A stretch of DNA of 64,000 nt from Hyphodiscus hymeniophilus (taxonomy: Eukaryota > Ascomycota > Leotiomycetes > Helotiales > Hyphodiscaceae), in the NCBI GenBank assembly GCA_016508695.1, contig VNKQ01000004.1, positions 372,001-436,000 on the forward strand. The letters run 5' to 3'. Positions 46,737-59,600 of the stretch are shown here, in pieces (positions within the stretch are counted from its first letter, which is position 1; each line of letters begins with the position of its first letter). The position numbers were made by a program, and so were the translations under genes. The notes beneath the pieces are model-generated. The model saw only the letters and a program-made list of their open reading frames with translations. It had not been told where the DNA came from and made no database searches.

Positions 46737-47804
46737 ATGACTATGGCAGCAGTCGTACAAAAACAGGTGCAAGCCTTGAAAAAGGTGTATCCATGGATCA
46801 AAATGCCCCTCATAGTAGGGGCGCCGATGCGAATCTTCGCCGGCCCAGCGCTCGCAACAACCATAACCAAAGCCGGCGGGATCGGGTTCATGGGTCCAGG
46901 GGCCAAAGCCTCAGATCTTGATTCATGCCTCTCAGAAGCAAAGTCTCTACTCGACACCACCTCGATACCTACCGTGAACAATCTCTTACCAGTAGGGATC
47001 GGTTTCCAGACCTTCGCCGCGGACCTCACTCTCGCGGGCCAGGCTATCCAGAAACACAAACCTTGCGCTGTATGGTTGTTCGTTCCACGTGAAGGGCAGA
47101 AAGAACTCGATGCTTGGAGCAGCATGATCAAGGGTGCGTCGCCGGAGACAAAGGTCTGGATTCAAGTTGGCAGCGTGAGTCAAGCTGTGCAAGCAGCAGG
47201 ATCAGCGTTCCCGCCGGACGTGCTTGTGGTCCAGGGCATTGACGCGGGAGGACACGGCCTAGCGAAAGGAGCAGGAGTCATTTCGTTGCTACCGGAGGTT
47301 CTAGATGAGCTCGGTGATTTTGATATCCCGATCATAGCAGCGGGTGGGATCACCGATGGGCGAGGCGTAGCTGCAGCACTGAGTCTGGGTGCTGTGGGTG
47401 TTGCAATGGGGACGAGATTCCTTGCTGCGAATGAGGCGAAGATCTCGAAGGGCTATCAAGGTGACGTCTTGAGCACTAGAGATGGTGGTCAGAACACGGT
47501 CAGAACGACGTTATATGATCACTTGGCTGGGAGGACGGATTGGCCGCATGGCTATGATGGAAGGAATGTTGTGAATCGAAGTGTTTTGGATCATGAGTCT
47601 GGAGTGGAATTTGAGGAAAACAGGAGGTTGTATGAGGAGGCGACGAAGAAAGGGGATCAGGGCTGGGGCCAGAATGGGAGGATGACGGCATATGTTGGCT
47701 CTGGGGTCGGACTTATCAGAGAGGTCGTTGAAGCAGGACAAATCGTCAAGACGGCGAGAACACAGGCGAAAAATTCATTGGAGAGAGCTAGAAGTGTTCT
47801 CTGA
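46737..47804 (+). CDS. Nitronate monooxygenase (2-nitropropane dioxygenase family)
   Basis: FMN-dependent TIM-barrel enzyme that oxidises alkyl nitronates such as propionate-3-nitronate, a toxic metabolite. Intronless, 355 residues, ATG at 46737. Visible motifs: PLIVGAPMRIFAGPALA near the N-terminus, AGGIGFMGPGA, the catalytic-histidine motif VQGIDAGGHG (His173), and the FMN-phosphate segment AAGGITDGRGVAAALSLGAV followed by GVAMGTRFLA. The length fits the family. No targeting signal is seen, so cytosolic. The stop lies about 95 bp from the convergent GPI-protein gene, so 3' UTRs probably overlap. The assignment is firm for the family; the natural substrate is not. Confidence 0.92.
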   Translation: MTMAAVVQKQVQALKKVYPWIKMPLIVGAPMRIFAGPALATTITKAGGIGFMGPGAKASDLDSCLSEAKSLLDTTSIPTVNNLLPVGIGFQTFAADLTLAGQAIQKHKPCAVWLFVPREGQKELDAWSSMIKGASPETKVWIQVGSVSQAVQAAGSAFPPDVLVVQGIDAGGHGLAKGAGVISLLPEVLDELGDFDIPIIAAGGITDGRGVAAALSLGAVGVAMGTRFLAANEAKISKGYQGDVLSTRDGGQNTVRTTLYDHLAGRTDWPHGYDGRNVVNRSVLDHESGVEFEENRRLYEEATKKGDQGWGQNGRMTAYVGSGVGLIREVVEAGQIVKTARTQAKNSLERARSVL

Positions 47805-47897
47805 GGTTGAGGCGGAACTTCTGCATTCAATACGCCTTGTGATTTCGTTGTATATCCAATCGCCGAAACAAAAACCACGTCTATGCCAAATGCGAGG

Positions 47898-48727
47898 CTA
47901 TATTAGAAATGAGACTGAAAGATACAGATATATTACGCTAGCGGCCGTTGTGAGACTGCATATCTCTGTCTTGCCAGCCTTGCTAGCTGTTGCGACAGGG
48001 GTTACCTTCGTGAATGAAGACGTTTGTGATGTGGACGTCCCAGAGGGCAGAGACGCACTCGATGTCCACGCCTGACTCCTTGCCGTTGCACTTGTACTTC
48101 CAACCACTATCCTAGTCGTAGGACTCCCGCCACCGCTGGTCATCTGTGACGTTAAGCCCCTCGGAATAGTGACCTGGCTAACAGTTGAATACGGCCCAAG
48201 ATTAAATGCACCCAGCGTCGTGTCCTCTGACTCGGATCCTGATATTGTCTCCCGATCGTCCCTATTCTTCCCACAAGCCTTATCCGAGACTTTCCTACAC
48301 TCGTCTACTCCATATTTGATTGTTTCGTCATATTTCGCCAGGAGATTATCACTGATACAAGCATCCCAATAATTCTCGCAGACATCCACTGTTATGATAT
48401 TAGACCAAAACTCCCCCTCATCGTACCGGTGTGGGTCCGGAAATGTGCATATTGAGTAGTAGGTAAAATTATTCGGCCGTGTAGGGGTTGAAGAAATGAA
48501 GAGATCGCTGCATGGTGCGTACACGAAATCATTCGTGGCATGGCAGATTATTGAGTATGGATCGCAGACTTGCGAGTAGCAGTCTTCGTCTGCGCGGGTG
48601 TGAGAAGGCAATGCAGCTATGAGACAGGAGATAACAGACCTGGTGATGGCTTCCGCGTATATGAGTTTGGGTACCAGTATGCACGACTCCTCGTTGCTGC
48701 AAGCAAGAGTGGGAGGATGACACGCAT
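47898..48727 (-). CDS. Secreted cysteine-containing protein with GPI-type tail
   Basis: Two minus-strand exons, 48727-48640 and 48589-47898, separated by a 50-bp intron (GTCTGT donor, GCGCAG end), give 259 residues. With this model the protein starts with a clean signal peptide (MRVILPLLLAATRSRA). A longer unspliced frame from 48776 lacks one, so I prefer the spliced form. The mature part has about ten cysteines in a compact domain (EDCYSQVCDPYSIICHATND, VDVCENYWDACISDNL, DECRKVSDKACGKN), then a Ser/Thr-rich stalk and a hydrophobic C-terminus (TTAASVIYLYLSVSFLI) suited to GPI attachment. It was not recognised as a named family; it is not a CFEM by spacing. Cell-surface location is inferred. 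Confidence 0.7.
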
Positions 48728-51144
48728 GATATAAGTCGATCGTCAGCCTTGTGATAGCCTCGCGAACCCAACGCACGATCTTTCCTTTCTGTCTTGTGTC
48801 ACGACAATCCTTGATGCCTCAATCTCGCATCGTCTTGCGGATGAAAACCTGATGCTTTCAAAAGATCGCAACGGGGTAGTCGTTTCCATTTCTCAATGGT
48901 GCTGAATTTGCCAAGGCCAAGAGCTTGGAGAAATCTTGGTGAAATAATATCGTCTGCGGCCAGTCACAGCCATATTGAGAGAGCCGCTGGCAGCTTGGCA
49001 TGTGTCATCCAGCCATTTTCCGAGACTCACGGTCACTCACCAAGATCGACACATTTCAAAGTGCCGAGAGAAAACATCTGAGCAGACCGAGCCGCGTTTG
49101 TCGTGGGAGTCATCGGAGCGGGAATGGCGAGGGCGACATGAAAAGAAATCGAACAAGATGGTATTCGCTAGTAAATTGGTAAATTGACCATATTCACCAA
49201 AAGAACCTACTACCAGAAGAAATTGTAGAGTATGCATAGTAAGCTCATGAATAATGATTGCGACTTTAAGAAAAGCAGGTTAACGTTTAGCTGTACCTTA
49301 TCCTTTGATGGTGTTGCATGACTTAAGAGGGAGTCGAGAAACAAATGGTCTGCGATCTGACGGAAGTCCCGATGGAGAGCTTACCTTGAGTCTTAGCATC
49401 TTACGAGAAGATAGTGAATGCTGGAGGAGAGGCTCGGCTTAGGTCAATACACTTCATTGTGGAGGACTGTGGATTCTTGGGCGTCAGGTTGATGGCAGGA
49501 AGGTGAATGAATGTATTCAGCTCCCAGACAAGATCCAACCCCGCACAGAAATATTAGCCTTGCGAGCTACAGATACACCCCTAAAATCAAGGATTTAAAT
49601 CGCTAGAGATACACCCCAACATCTCAACCAAAGTCTCGCAACCAAGCTTGCATATTTCCTCAAAACAGCAGGTTGCATTTCTGAGGATACGCTTCGATTA
49701 CCTAGCAGAATCATCTCGATCTGTCACTAGGGATCCTTTTAATACTGGTGCAAATTTTTGCATCACTTCTTTCGTCATTTTCTTTGTTAATGATAATCTA
49801 TCGACTGTGGGGAATTTCTGCTGTCAACAGGAGCGCTGTCTCAACACACGTGAATGTCTCCTGACATGTTGCTGTCTCGTGACTCGCTGCTGCGAATAGC
49901 ACGTGTCTCTGTTACGATCACGACGTTCGCCTGAGTCTAAGGTATTTGTTCCAAGTCTTAGATTTCTTATTGAACAGGCGTCGCTCAGTATCCCAATGAT
50001 ATCCTTTCCGGCTTATGGCTCCTTCTCTTGGCAAGGATGTCAATATCCTAATCTAGAAAGGTCACATTCGTCGCCTTATGAGCGGGATGAAACCAACGAT
50101 CCCGAGTCCTGCAGCCATGCAGATCTAACAAAGCCTGCGAGTCCTGCGATCTGGTCCAAACCAATCCAGACCATACAACGCCTGCACAACGGACTAGGAT
50201 GCTTCGAATCCATCTTGAATCCTGATGGACCCTGGATAGAAAAGAAAGTAATTTGGTAAGAGCTGTGCTGGGAGGTCGAAGATACTCAAGTAAGGGCATT
50301 TCCCAAGCAGCGACACCTACCGGTTCCTCCTCAGCATTGCCTGTATTAGTGGACTTAAGAGGCCAATACCAGAAAAGACATCGTATATCTTGATATGGTT
50401 CTCACCGAGCAACGATGTCCAAAGCTCTGGCTCTTACCAATTGTCATACCATTTCACCGTGTCTCAGTGGTATTACCACAAGGGAAAGCAAGCGCATTGC
50501 ATACATAAGGACTCATTTTAGACGCCTTATCATTCCAGCCAGCGCTTGGGTTCATTCAATGAGCCTCGAAGTCACGACAGTACTGCGCCCGATGAATGCC
50601 AACTTCGATTACGAGGTGGGCATTTCTGGCCTCGGTACGAAGATATCGATGGCATATGTTCAGGTGAGCTGGGATCCGGCGTGCGAGGCTGATGGGCTGA
50701 TGGGCTGACTGTAAGGCGTCCTTCAACCCCCCGTGGGTCAAGACGAGGCAACGAAATATTGGTCTGGGGGCTATGCAGTCCCGCCCCCACCACCTCTCTG
50801 ATCCAGTGCAATCATAGGCTGAGGCACGAACTCGAACATCTCGACACCCCTATCAGAGTCTCTCACATATCCCACTCCATGCATGTCGGTCAGCCCTCGA
50901 TGACGAGAGTGCGCTGTCTCTGCCTGTTCGCTCCAATGCACGTGATCCCTCCGAGTCCTGGAGAAAGTCCTGCCAGTGACACAGGAATACAGCTGCAGGA
51001 ATTCCGACACGATGGCCTTTTGACTTATACCATCCCCAGTGGCGATGGACAGTCTATTCCAGCACTCTGAGACGTAGTATCTCTGTCGTGACAATTGTTT
51101 CATCCCCAAAGCACCAGCTGTCGTCGTGAATAGCGCCACCAAGC
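48728..51144. other. 2.4 kb intergenic, no supported gene
   Basis: Holds the promoters of the GPI-protein gene (minus) and the C2H2 factor (plus). Frames at 49648-50259 and 50415-50708 are short and without a domain. A 139-codon minus frame (51190-50771) overlaps the C2H2 start and looks like a shadow. Confidence 0.45.
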
Positions 51145-54100
51145 ATGTCTTTCTTGCGCAAGCGAAGTAGAAGTCAAAGCTCGGGCTCAAATGGCGATGA
51201 TGACTGCCGTTCTATGAGAAGCAATAAGAAGGGATTGAATGACAGATCTCTTGTTGAGAGAAGATATTCCGGAGTCAGCGAGATATCCACTCGGCTTGAT
51301 GACTACGGGCTCAACGAGTCTTGCGTGCATGTCAACCTGTTGCAAACACCATTGATCATGTGCTAATTGAGATCTCAGCCTACGAAACTTCCCTAAGCAT
51401 AAATCATCCCATTTGCGCTTCCTGGCTTGGGTTGCGTACACGCGCAAATATGATGACCACTCCATCACCAATGACGAACGTCGAACTTGTCCATTACTTT
51501 GGTGTCGCGAGGTATTTGTGGATCAGGAATTGATGTTGAAGCATGTCTGGGAATGCGAACACCTGTCGAAAGGCTTGTATTGGTGCTTCCATTGCCAGAG
51601 GCCCGAGCGGGTTGGAAAGTTTCAGTGTAAAAGATGTCAAGGTCTGCCATCAAAGACCGATCGTCTCGCTACGGTGGCAAAGAGAATCTTCTCCAAGATG
51701 GGTACTAAGCACCACAGAGAGGAGTGCTCGGTTCTCAGCTCAGATACAGGAGTCATAAGCAGCACAACTTTGTCAAAGATTCCAGAATCCACCGTATCAA
51801 ACCATTTTTCAGAAAGCCAGGATGGCTTTGAGCAGGACGAGTTCCTTCCGTACGAACCATTGCCAGAGCTTCCGAATAACTATATTTCCGAGATGGAGAA
51901 CACAAGCGTCATGCCAGAGATGGAGACAACTTGGAATATCAGCTCGCAGGACCTACAAAAGCCCTCCGAGCAGCAGGAGGAACCGTCAGAATTTTCAACA
52001 GGACTGTATTCGAGCCTTATGATGAACGCAGTAGACCATGCCTTTTCGGAATCCAGCCCGCCATGGAGCCCAACTTCTTTTGCAACTAAGATTCCAGCTC
52101 AAAGGTCCACCGGCCGACCCTTGCCAGCGCTCGCCCTCAATACCCGAGACATCTACCAGCCTCCAAGCTCAAGACATCGTCATGGCCGTACCGGGACATT
52201 GTCTGACGAGCCAATGTCCGCTACCGTAATATCTCCTCTCAGCGCAACTGAGGGTTTCTTCTCAGGCATGCTTGGGAGGTCAGCATACGAAGTATCGCCA
52301 ACTAACACGGAGGCAACCTACAATTCTTTCCTCACCAACGATTCAGGTTACGCGAGTGCTACAATCGACTCAGCGACTACTATGTCTATGGACTTTGACC
52401 GGATGTGGGACTATCACGACTCGAAAAAGACGACAAACTTGGAAGCTTTGCCCCTGACCTCTGGAAGTGGAATGGGAAAAGATGATGGGTTAATGAGACC
52501 TCCCTCACAGCCGTTGAATGCATCATCGTCAAGCGTACCTTCAAGAAGCTCTTCAAATAGCTCGAATCATTCCGCCAACCGATGCACAGCAACTGTCAAG
52601 CGCAAAGAGCTTTCCCAACACTGGAAGGATTCCGAAGGCCTGGTAGAGTCGTTCGTTGAAGTTCTCAATGAGCATCTTGAGCATTCCCGTAATGCGCTGA
52701 ACCAGCTGCCATCTAACCTGACTATCAAAGAGCTACTAGCCATGTCCTCGGCTTCAATCATCTCCGTCGGTTTCAATACGCTGAGAGGCCTACTCGAGAA
52801 GCGCAGTCCTACTGCAATTATAGAAATCTTTGCGTTCTCGCATGTCGCTTATGCAGCAGCAATCGCTGTTGACGATGAATCATTGAAAGTCCGATCAGAA
52901 AGGTGGTTTCAAGATTCGTTATGTTGGCTGTCCGGTTTGTCGTCAGAGAGGCAAAGAATGAGCTATACTCTGATCGTCCAAGCGATTTGGAAGCCTCAAG
53001 ATTTGACTGAAATGGGAGATTTTTTGGATTTTAGCAAGTTGACTGAAACGAACCCACCATCTCCAGAACATGAGAACAGACTTGTTAAAGCTTGCAGACA
53101 TTTCCTGGACAGTATGTTTACCTTTAAATTCTACTTTCACATTCTAACAAGCGACTTTAGTTCAAGAAATTCTTCGCAACAACGAAAGATCATCCAGTTC
53201 TTGCATCTCTGTCGTACCATCTTTCAGCTTCTCCCAAGCATCATTCCATCGCACAGCAAAGAACCGAATCATCGATGAGCTGATCCAGCAGATTTCGATC
53301 GAGGCCTTTATTGAAGATGTCGTCACTGTCGAGCAACGGTTGCAGGACGGTGCTATCAAGGACTTGCGACACCTAGAGCTAGAATTGATATGTGCTGGCA
53401 AGGTAAATTCCCCAATTACAACTTTGAGGATGGTACTGATGGCCCCTAGCTTGCCTCCCAGTCAGAGTGCACGTATGAGAGGTTCTTATCTCATGTGACT
53501 TGTCTCTGCGACACGCTCTACTCGGAAGGCGAGTCGGAGAAATCCCGCACAGAGTATCAAATCGAAAGCATTGATGTTACCAAGTCTTTGATTCCAGAAG
53601 AGGGTACTAGCGAGGATGATAGTGCTGGAAGCTTTGATTTATCCGATCTCCTGGACGAGCAAAGCGCCATGTTAGAATTTCATCCCTCAGATACGTCGCT
53701 CGGAGCCTTCCTCACTGAGGCCGATTCCGTTCTTGAAGATTTAACGTATGTGATTCGCCGCGCTGGCTTGGCCGATAATTTTACTGACAGACCGTCTAGC
53801 TACATGAATTCCAGTTCGACTCAGTCTTTCTCGCAATCAACCAGCCTGGTTCGTTCTCACTCCAATCCCACACCACGAACCACCGCTTTCCAACAATCAC
53901 GACTTCCCACACCTTCATCCTCCACTGTAACAAGGAAGAGCCCATTCCCACCTCCTCCTATATCCACGCTATTCTCCGCATCAGCAACTACGTCCCATTC
54001 GTCTGCTGCCACACCCGGAGCCTCGCGCTCCCCCTCATCTAAGTACGACAAGTACAAATGTCACTGCGGCTATATCCCCTGCGGTGAAGAAAAATGGAAA

Positions 54101-54442
54101 CCTTCAAACCTAGCACGCCACAAACGTACCCAACACCCAGTCGAAGTCAAGATCTACAAATGTCGGTTCCCCGGCTGTGCAAGTACCTTTACGCGGAGTG
54201 ATAATCTGAGGAGTCATGCGAGAGAAAAAGGGCATAACGTTCCCGCAGCGAGTAAGGATTGGAATTGGGCCGATAAGAAGCGAGAGCAAGAAGATGGCGA
54301 AAAAGGGAATGAGCTGAGGCAAAGGCCCTCGAAACGACGGAAAGTAGTGGGCGACAAGAAAGATACTTTGAGTAGTGAAGAAGATATAGATTTTGCACGG
54401 GACTTGGATGGTAATAGCCTGCAGGCGGGCGTTGTACGATAA
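51145..54442 (+). CDS. C2H2 zinc-finger protein, probable transcription factor
   Basis: Four exons, 51145-51324, 51398-53111, 53161-53402 and 53450-54442, give 1042 residues. The first join (intron 51325-51397, or 51331-51397) is the only in-frame choice I found, but its signals are modest, so the N-terminus is less certain. Near residues 90-140 a Cys/His cluster (CPLLWCREVFVDQELMLKHV, then CEHLSKGLYWCFHCQRPERV) opens the folded part. At about residues 913-965 lie two C2H2-type fingers: CHCGYIPCGEEKWKPSNLAR with HKRTQH, and CRFPGCASTFTRSDNLRSHA with REKGH. A basic stretch (RQRPSKRRKVVGDKK) could be a nuclear signal. Long Ser-rich regions lie between. A 54-bp in-frame segment at 53749-53802 has perfect intron signals and may be optionally spliced. 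Target genes are unknown. Confidence 0.82.
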
Positions 54443-56028
54443 CAGTTCTTTTTGGCGACGGCGTTAAAGATATACAGGCGTTAGTGAAAAGGCAAGATAC
54501 CCAATAATCCAATCAAATGATTTCCGTATCGTTCTTCTTCGAGTCGGACTTGACAGGGACACCATGACCAGGAAAATACTCTATGTCCTCTCACGCGAGC
54601 GAACGTAGTTTCATCATCAAAATTCTGCCAAGTCCTATGAGGAACTAAAAACAGGACTAGCCACACAAGAAGAAATGGCTGACTCAATTTGAGGTCTATC
54701 AAGCTACGTGATTCTTTGAGGAGTTTCCTACATTCCCGTGTGTAGAACGCAATTCAGGACTCTTGCAAGATTCGATGGGCTGGGTCAGGGACCAGGACTT
54801 CCAACAAATGCCATTGACATAAATCTCCTAGTCCCTTGGCGTGATATTCATCGCTATCATGCAGGACTGTCGCTGACGGTCTGTTGTTACCCTCAGCCTT
54901 GCGAGAGTGAGCTCGACTTTTGAGCGACAGACTACTGAGGGATGCAAAGCAACGTGATTCATGTCAGGCCAGTGATGTGCTATCAGAAGATATTTGATAG
55001 GAATCAGAACAATTCTACGACACTGGAAGGATTCGCCGCACACGATGGATAAGGTGCAGTCAGTAAGCTCCGAATGCAGTCACTTGTGGCACCGTGGACA
55101 ACTGTAGATGAGGCTCACTCAAGAGCTCCACACCGAACCCAAGATTCTTGACGCAGCTACCCGCGCAACATGGAAAATTGATTCAAGGTTCCTGCCATGA
55201 TCCGGTGGTACACAAGCAGTCCTCTAGCTGGTAACGTAGCTACTTGTTTTTTGAAGGGAATATAACGACTCCCAGGTGAAGACCTTGAGGAATTGAAGAA
55301 TCCCATGCGAAGGATTGGATTTTGGCGATGAGCTTGGCACTTCGACTCGGATGATCAGATGAATTCAGATCGTGAGTTCGTATTCCACGATTACAATCTT
55401 GTTTCTCAAACGTGCGTGCCAAAGTATATCTTGTGAAACAAAGTTGAAAGACCGTTGCTTGTAACAGGCTCACACGAAGCAACACAACTTGCTCCGCAGC
55501 AAGGATCCGAACCGCAAAGTACGGGCCGAGTTGGAGCCATTTCCAGAGACTTTGGGTAGCACTGTCCAGCTGGATCTTGTCATACGTCGGATCATTGCAT
55601 GATGATGCAGTAACCCAGTAGCGCTCTGCACATATGTCTACATACACAATGTCAGTTCTTGCTTATCCGAAGACCGCCGGCTGCTGCTTCAGCATCGAAT
55701 TTCCGCCTTGATATAGTGATGATTGGATCTTGCAGATTCCTAGATCATCTGTGTTGAGGCGAGTCCTGCGGTCCTGCCCGCGACTCTCCACTCACCCACT
55801 ACAATGACGAGTCTCGCCAGGAACAGACGTGGCAGTGGTCAAGTTCCAACTCCTCTTTGAAATCTGACCTCGTTCTAATATAATCTCAATGCCTGATAAA
55901 CTTCTCTCAAAACATTTCCTCATTCGTCGACCATTAATATAATTCCAGCTCGGGCATCAACTAGACACCACAACTGTGCCAGGAATAGACTTCATTAGAT
56001 ATCCTAGCCTAACAGAGCATCATTCAAG
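54443..56028. other. 1.6 kb intergenic; possible tRNA-derived scrap
   Basis: No supported gene. At 55368-55390 the plus strand reads AGATCGTGAGTTCGTATTCC, close to the variable loop plus T-arm of a tRNA (consensus GTTCGAATCC). I could not fold a complete cloverleaf upstream of it, so it is not called a tRNA. The minus frame across it (55647-55240) is therefore probably not a protein gene. Confidence 0.35.
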
Positions 56029-56340
56029 ATGGCATCTAAGTGTGCCCAGAAGTAAGTCCTTAACCTACCGCATCGTTTTCCCGTTCCTCAAACTCACAGC
56101 CCAAGTCCCGCACAACCAATCCCATCTCGTGCCTCAACCCAAACCTTCTCAGAACGCCTCAAGAGGATCCCCATGGCTCCATCACAAATCGACATCTATG
56201 TCCGAAAGCACCAAGACTTTGAGAAGACTACGCTCGGGCAGAATTTCTGCAGAATCAAGGGGGATCAGATGATAAGGGAGTGGGAGGAGCAGTGGAGAAC
56301 TGCTAGGACAACGAGGGAGCCTGTTCGGAATTCTCAATGA
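56029..56340 (+). CDS. Small two-exon hypothetical protein (87 residues)
   Basis: Exon 1 is 56029-56051 (MASKCAQ plus two bases) and exon 2 is 56100-56340. The 48-bp intron has a GTAAGT donor and ACTCACAG end, and the spliced length is divisible by three. The product is basic and largely helical, with IPMAPSQIDIYVRKHQDFEK, a segment TTLGQNFCRIKGDQMIREWE, and a C-terminal EQWRTARTTREP. It has no signal peptide or membrane segment. The strong splice signals and ordered composition argue for a real gene. I do not recognise the family. It could be a small mitochondrial or ribosome-associated protein, but that is a guess. The 3' end faces EFR3 (minus), about 320 bp away. Confidence 0.6.
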
Positions 56341-56659
56341 TTGACGAGAAAGGCATTTTGGTTTTGTTCGGTGGTAGTAGGCTGGATTGCTTGAGAGTAT
56401 GGGAATGAGGGTGTAAGATTATAGGAGGCGGGGTGCTTGAAGTGATGTGCACTCAAGAAAGTGCTACCACTTGGCGAAGGAAAGCTTGAGCACTGGTCTC
56501 TGGCCAATTCCTCTGACTATGATCACTCTGTTCCAAGAACCGTTCAAGCAGGCCAAATAATTGAAACGGCTTTGGCTTGACACCGAGATTATCCACGCTA
56601 CATAACGCCTTGCTCTGTTCTAATGTACTAATACATGTCGTGAATGAAAACTCGTATGT
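56341..56659. other. Short convergent intergenic region
   Basis: About 320 bp between the stops of the 87-residue gene and EFR3. It presumably contains both 3' UTRs; nothing else is visible. Confidence 0.5.
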
Positions 56660-59600
56660 TCAATAAGGCGGCTTCGCGACAGCTCCCTTTTGTTCACCAT
56701 CGCCCTGAATTCCCTCTAACAAGCTCTCCAGATCTACCACAGCACCTCCTTGCTCACCCCAGACCATGCTCTGGGGGTTTGGTCCTCCTCTACTCTTTGT
56801 ACTCCGTTGTACGCTCCGTCCCTTTTGTAATGTGTCTTTGTCAGCATGTTCTTGTGTTATAACTGAGTCGTTGGTGAGTGCCGTAGGGATTGGTGGCACG
56901 GGAGGGATAGGAGTTACGGCATCGAGACCTTTTCCGTTACTGACATTTTCGTCAGAGGCGGAAAGAACGGGGTGAGATGTTAACGGTCGAGAATATTCGC
57001 CAGGAGCTGCTGCACGATCCTGTGATTTGGATCGAGATCGGTCACGAGGCTCACGGAGTGAGACGGAGCGTTCCATTAGTGGCACGTTTTGTTGTGCTGG
57101 ATTGAAAGACGCCTCTGACGCAGTGAAGTCGTAGCTGACCATGCTCTCGCTACTTGCATCGCTGTGGGCAACGCCTCTTGATCCTGGTAAAACGCTCTGC
57201 TGTCCCGATAGAATTCGCTTTAATTGATCGACCCGAGTAACAGAGTTGTGGCTCGACTCGCTTGCGGGAGATGGTGAGTGTCCGCTACCTTGCCGCAGCT
57301 TTTGCAGCGAACCGAGACCGCCCACTAGACCATAGGTTGAATTGGGCCGGCTTTTGTGATTGTGATGATGATGGCCCTGGGGAGATGCCTGTCCACTACT
57401 CGTCCCTTCTCTATTCGCCAAGTTACCATTCACCGCAAGGAAATTCCGGTGCCCAGTTGCATTCGTTCCTGCTCGAGACCCGTTCAATGAGACAGTTTTG
57501 CTGCTTTCCTGCACGATTGCAATAACTGACTCTCTGCTCCATTCAGACATCATTTGATCTTTAACCTTTTCGGGAATCGTGTGTTGGTTTTCGGTGGAAG
57601 GAGCTTCGGTGCTTAAAATTGGATGAGTAAAACTACGACCAGGCGAGGTTGGAGCACTCCCGGGCGGTGTGGTAACAGACTCAGCATAGGACAGCGAGAT
57701 AAGCTTCACCATCTGGAAACGGTCATCGAAAGGTCTGAGAGACTCGGATTCAACTTCTTCATGCGGTAGTGCTTGCTGAGGCTTTGCTTGACCAGGCGTG
57801 CCGATCTGGTCAAGTTTGAGAGGAGGCATTCGAATTCGATCAATCCAGAACCTCTTTTGCATTCTTCGATGAATCTCGCCGTGAACGGCTCGTCCAGTTG
57901 GAGATGTATCGAAATCGAAGTGTTCACTCAAGGTCCAGAAATACCCATGACAGAGACTACCAATCCGAATTTTCGAAATCGGTGTTTCAAGCTCGAGGAT
58001 GTCCTCCTGGAGACGAAAGATCATAGGTAGCCCGTCCTTCACTGCATTGACTCCCAGATTTTCAACAAGGTTGGTGAGCAAAAGATGTAACAGAACGATA
58101 TCGGGCTCGTTGTCGAGGTACTGGAGAGCATTTTCGTAGATAGCAAGATGAAGAAGTTGGAGGAACGTGGTCCGTGATGATTTTACCGGCCTATCTCTGT
58201 GCGAAGCGTTTGAAACTGCACGCTTTGAAAGATTGGTATTTGGGTCGTCGCGGAGAGTTCTGCCTGATCCTTTTGGCTTGTCCTGAACTACTATGCGATC
58301 AGACTTCGTCATTTCAAGATCTAACCACGTCAAAAGTGCATCGACGTAAGCTTTGCGAACATTCCCGTCCGGGTCTCGTAATAACCATTGTGTCCCTTCC
58401 CAAACTTTCAAAGGAACACGACTTCTCCCTAGACTACCAACACCAGTCATGCTTTTTCGATGGCTTGCCACTATGATGATCGACTTGATAGCTTCAAGTG
58501 CTTTGACCTTTGCTGTGTCAAAAGAGAAAAACCCGTCGGTATTTGGATCTTCCGTCATGTCTCCAACCTCAGTGAGGGCATTTGCAGCGGCCGTGGGATT
58601 CTCGATTGCTGCAGCAGCAGTTGAGATACCTGACAACTGCGAGGGTTTCAGTCGTAATAGTAGAGCTGATACCATGTCCGATATTTGATCTGTATAGTAG
58701 ACATGCGTTGCAAGGTCGCCGATACATTCTTGGAGCCGGGTCAAAAGATCGCGGCGTAGGTCAGTGGGTACCACAGAAATCTCCACAATGCCATCAGGTA
58801 TACTCGCAGGCGGAGATGGATGTTTGATTTCGACGGCGCCACCATTATCTTGTTGTAAATGCGGTGCTGCCCCACTCAATTGAAGGACTCTCAGCACATG
58901 TTGGATAAGACCCAGTAATACGTCCATGACACTTAGCCCAATCAAGTTGATGTCGGATTTGAGAAGCGAGTCAATCATCGTCGCCAACACATATTGTTGT
59001 TGAAGGTTCGCTTCGACGAGCGGGCTTCGTATCAGGGTATCCATAGCTGTGACCAGAATCACATACCGATCCTGCACTGGAGTCCATCTGGCGATCAATT
59101 CAAATACCCTTGTGGCCCAGCCCCGGCATTTCCCATCCTTTGAATCGACCTTCATCACGGGTTCATGTTCCGTTATCCTTTCCGAGATGAATTTCAAAGT
59201 TGCGTGTGTTGCGCCATGAATCTGAGGTCTATTATTCACAACAAATATTTCCTTCAGACATTGGAGTGCCAGGACTCCAGTATCCTCTTCAGCAAGCTTA
59301 TCCGCATCTGCAGTAGTTTCAGATAGAGTGAGGGTATTGGTTTCGGTCGAATTGTCTACCGTCCGCACAGTCGCAACGCTCGTCCTCCGTTTCAATAACT
59401 TCTCCTTGTCAACCTTCTCTTCTAATTGCATCCGGTGTTCAAGAATATTCAAGAAGTCTTCGTCAACCGTCCAGAGATTCTCCAATAGTATCGGAACCGT
59501 TACGTCCAATTGTCTTCCAGCAACAGAAGCCAGGGCATCTGCGGAAGCTACGCTTTTGATTGCACGCAGTCCTACACCCCTCCATCGCATAGCAACCGGA

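Noticed and set aside
48640..48776. Longer unspliced start for the GPI-type protein (ATG at 48776)
   Set aside because: It would bury the N-terminus in a charged stretch without signal peptide. The spliced start at 48727 gives a clean signal peptide and stays in frame.
50771..51190. 139-codon minus-strand frame over the C2H2 start
   Set aside because: No domain, His/Arg/Thr-rich, and it overlaps the start of a supported gene.
55368..55390. tRNA gene suggested by a T-arm-like AGATCGTGAGTTCGTATTCC
   Set aside because: The T-stem pairs imperfectly and I could not fold matching acceptor, D and anticodon arms upstream. At best it is a tRNA-derived fragment.
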